Below are positions 63,456 to 64,000 of a stretch of DNA of 64,000 nucleotides, in pieces (position 1 is the first letter of the stretch; each line of letters starts with the position of its first letter). Below the pieces are notes generated by a model. That model saw nothing but the letters and a program-made list of their open reading frames with translations. It ran no database searches and was not told the origin of the DNA. The translations under genes and the position numbers were made by a program. This stretch comes from Leucobacter chromiireducens (GTDB taxonomy: Bacteria; Actinomycetota; Actinomycetes; Actinomycetales; Microbacteriaceae): positions 1 through 64,000 of the forward strand of contig NZ_RPDI01000001.1 of the NCBI RefSeq assembly GCF_003917135.1. Reading direction: 5' to 3'.

Positions 63456-64000
63456 CGGCTGAGCCTCTCGACACGAGCGGCAGGGCAGCACCACCGACTC
63501 CGGCGGCGGAGACCGCGCACGACCTCCTGCGCGAGAGCCCCGTCGCGCTCCTCGCCGTCGACACCAATGGGCAGGTGCTCGCGCACAACGACGCACTGCG
63601 ACGCTGGGTGGGCGGTCCGGACGATCCGGAGCGGCTCGAGGGGCGCAACCTCGTGGAGTGGCTGACCCCAGCAGCGCGCCTGTTCTACGAGTCGCGGGTG
63701 CTGCCGCAGCTGTTCGAGACCGGTTGCGTGCGAGAGATCATGCTCGAGTTGCGCGCGAGCGACGGCTCCGCCCGCCCGACACTGTGCACCGCGGATCTCC
63801 GCACCACCGCGGCGGGGCGGCGCGTCGTGCACATCGCGGCGTTCGACGCGACCGAGCGTATCGCCTTCGAGCGCGAGCTCGTTGCCGCCCGCCGCGAGGC
63901 CGAGCTCGCACAGGAGCGACTTGACGTGCTGCACGGCGCCACCAGCGCGCTCGCGGTCGCCGCCGGACTGGACGACCTCGGTGAGGCCCTGGTGCGTGCC
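63452..64000 (+). CDS. PAS-domain signalling protein, RsbP-like, cut by window edge
   Basis: GTG start overlapping the rsbQ stop. The visible 183 residues contain a PAS domain (about 24-135: LLRESPVALLAVDTNGQVLA ... HIAAFDATERIAFERELVAA), a short coiled coil and the start of what looks like a GAF domain (VLHGATSALAVAAGLDDLGEA). In Bacillus RsbQ pairs with RsbP (PAS plus PP2C phosphatase); a PP2C/SpoIIE domain downstream is expected but not in the window. Confidence 0.8.
   Translation, partial: MTAEPLDTSGRAAPPTPAAETAHDLLRESPVALLAVDTNGQVLAHNDALRRWVGGPDDPERLEGRNLVEWLTPAARLFYESRVLPQLFETGCVREIMLELRASDGSARPTLCTADLRTTAAGRRVVHIAAFDATERIAFERELVAARREAELAQERLDVLHGATSALAVAAGLDDLGEALVRA

Overview
The window is a contiguous chromosomal piece from a high-GC actinobacterium, most likely a Microbacteriaceae member near Leucobacter. 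That placement is inferred from overall gene content, GC-rich codon use, LAxTG-type sorting signals and many leaderless promoters; no marker gene was compared. There is no integrase, transposase, phage gene or CRISPR array. Coding density is high and most short gaps hold palindromes or terminators. Both window edges cut genes: a glutamate decarboxylase on the left and a PAS-domain signalling protein on the right.

1-17.2 kb: glutamate decarboxylase, a RibD-C/DHFR-like reductase, a siderophore-interacting flavoprotein, a YtrA-type GntR/ABC operon with its operator, a dicarboxylate symporter, YajQ, a lipoprotein, DUF3151, purA, a chorismate mutase, a P1B-type metal ATPase, a protein of the family labelled 3-methyladenine glycosylase with an S4 RNA-binding protein, a YigZ protein, and DNA polymerase III delta' with a lipoprotein peptidase. 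17.3-30.3 kb: tRNA-Thr(CGT), an acyltransferase, an AraC regulator, an ABC exporter, the ribD-ribE-ribBA-ribH operon behind an FMN riboswitch, a zinc alcohol dehydrogenase, then a murG homologue divergent from alr-ddl.

30.4-44.75 kb: an apparent catabolic island. A seven-gene minus-strand operon runs cytosolic cyanophycinase, peptide-binding lipoprotein, two permeases, a fused double ATPase and two amidohydrolases. Divergent from it are an M20 peptidase and a MurR/RpiR regulator, and next to them lies a secreted, sortase-type anchored cyanophycinase. Together they read as outside cleavage, uptake and inside hydrolysis of cyanophycin-like or isoaspartyl peptides.

45.2-56.6 kb: trpS, two tandem exonuclease III genes, a large LuxR regulator with a degenerate P-loop, an LCP ligase, tRNA-Ser(GCT), two single-span micro-proteins, a TetR gene with an internal hexanucleotide repeat, and a second large LuxR regulator with an intact P-loop. 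57-64 kb: a 1190-residue cell-wall-anchored protein with about 500 residues of D-P-G-T/A-type tetrapeptides, then DUF5819 and HTTM (vitamin-K-carboxylase-like) membrane proteins resembling the SdpA/SdpB pair, then an RsbQ-type hydrolase overlapping a PAS protein (RsbQP-type energy-stress module). The surface-protein/DUF5819/HTTM set is my best candidate for an undescribed system. A genome-wide habit is also visible: at least twelve genes start 6-7 nt after a TANNNT -10 box with little or no leader.
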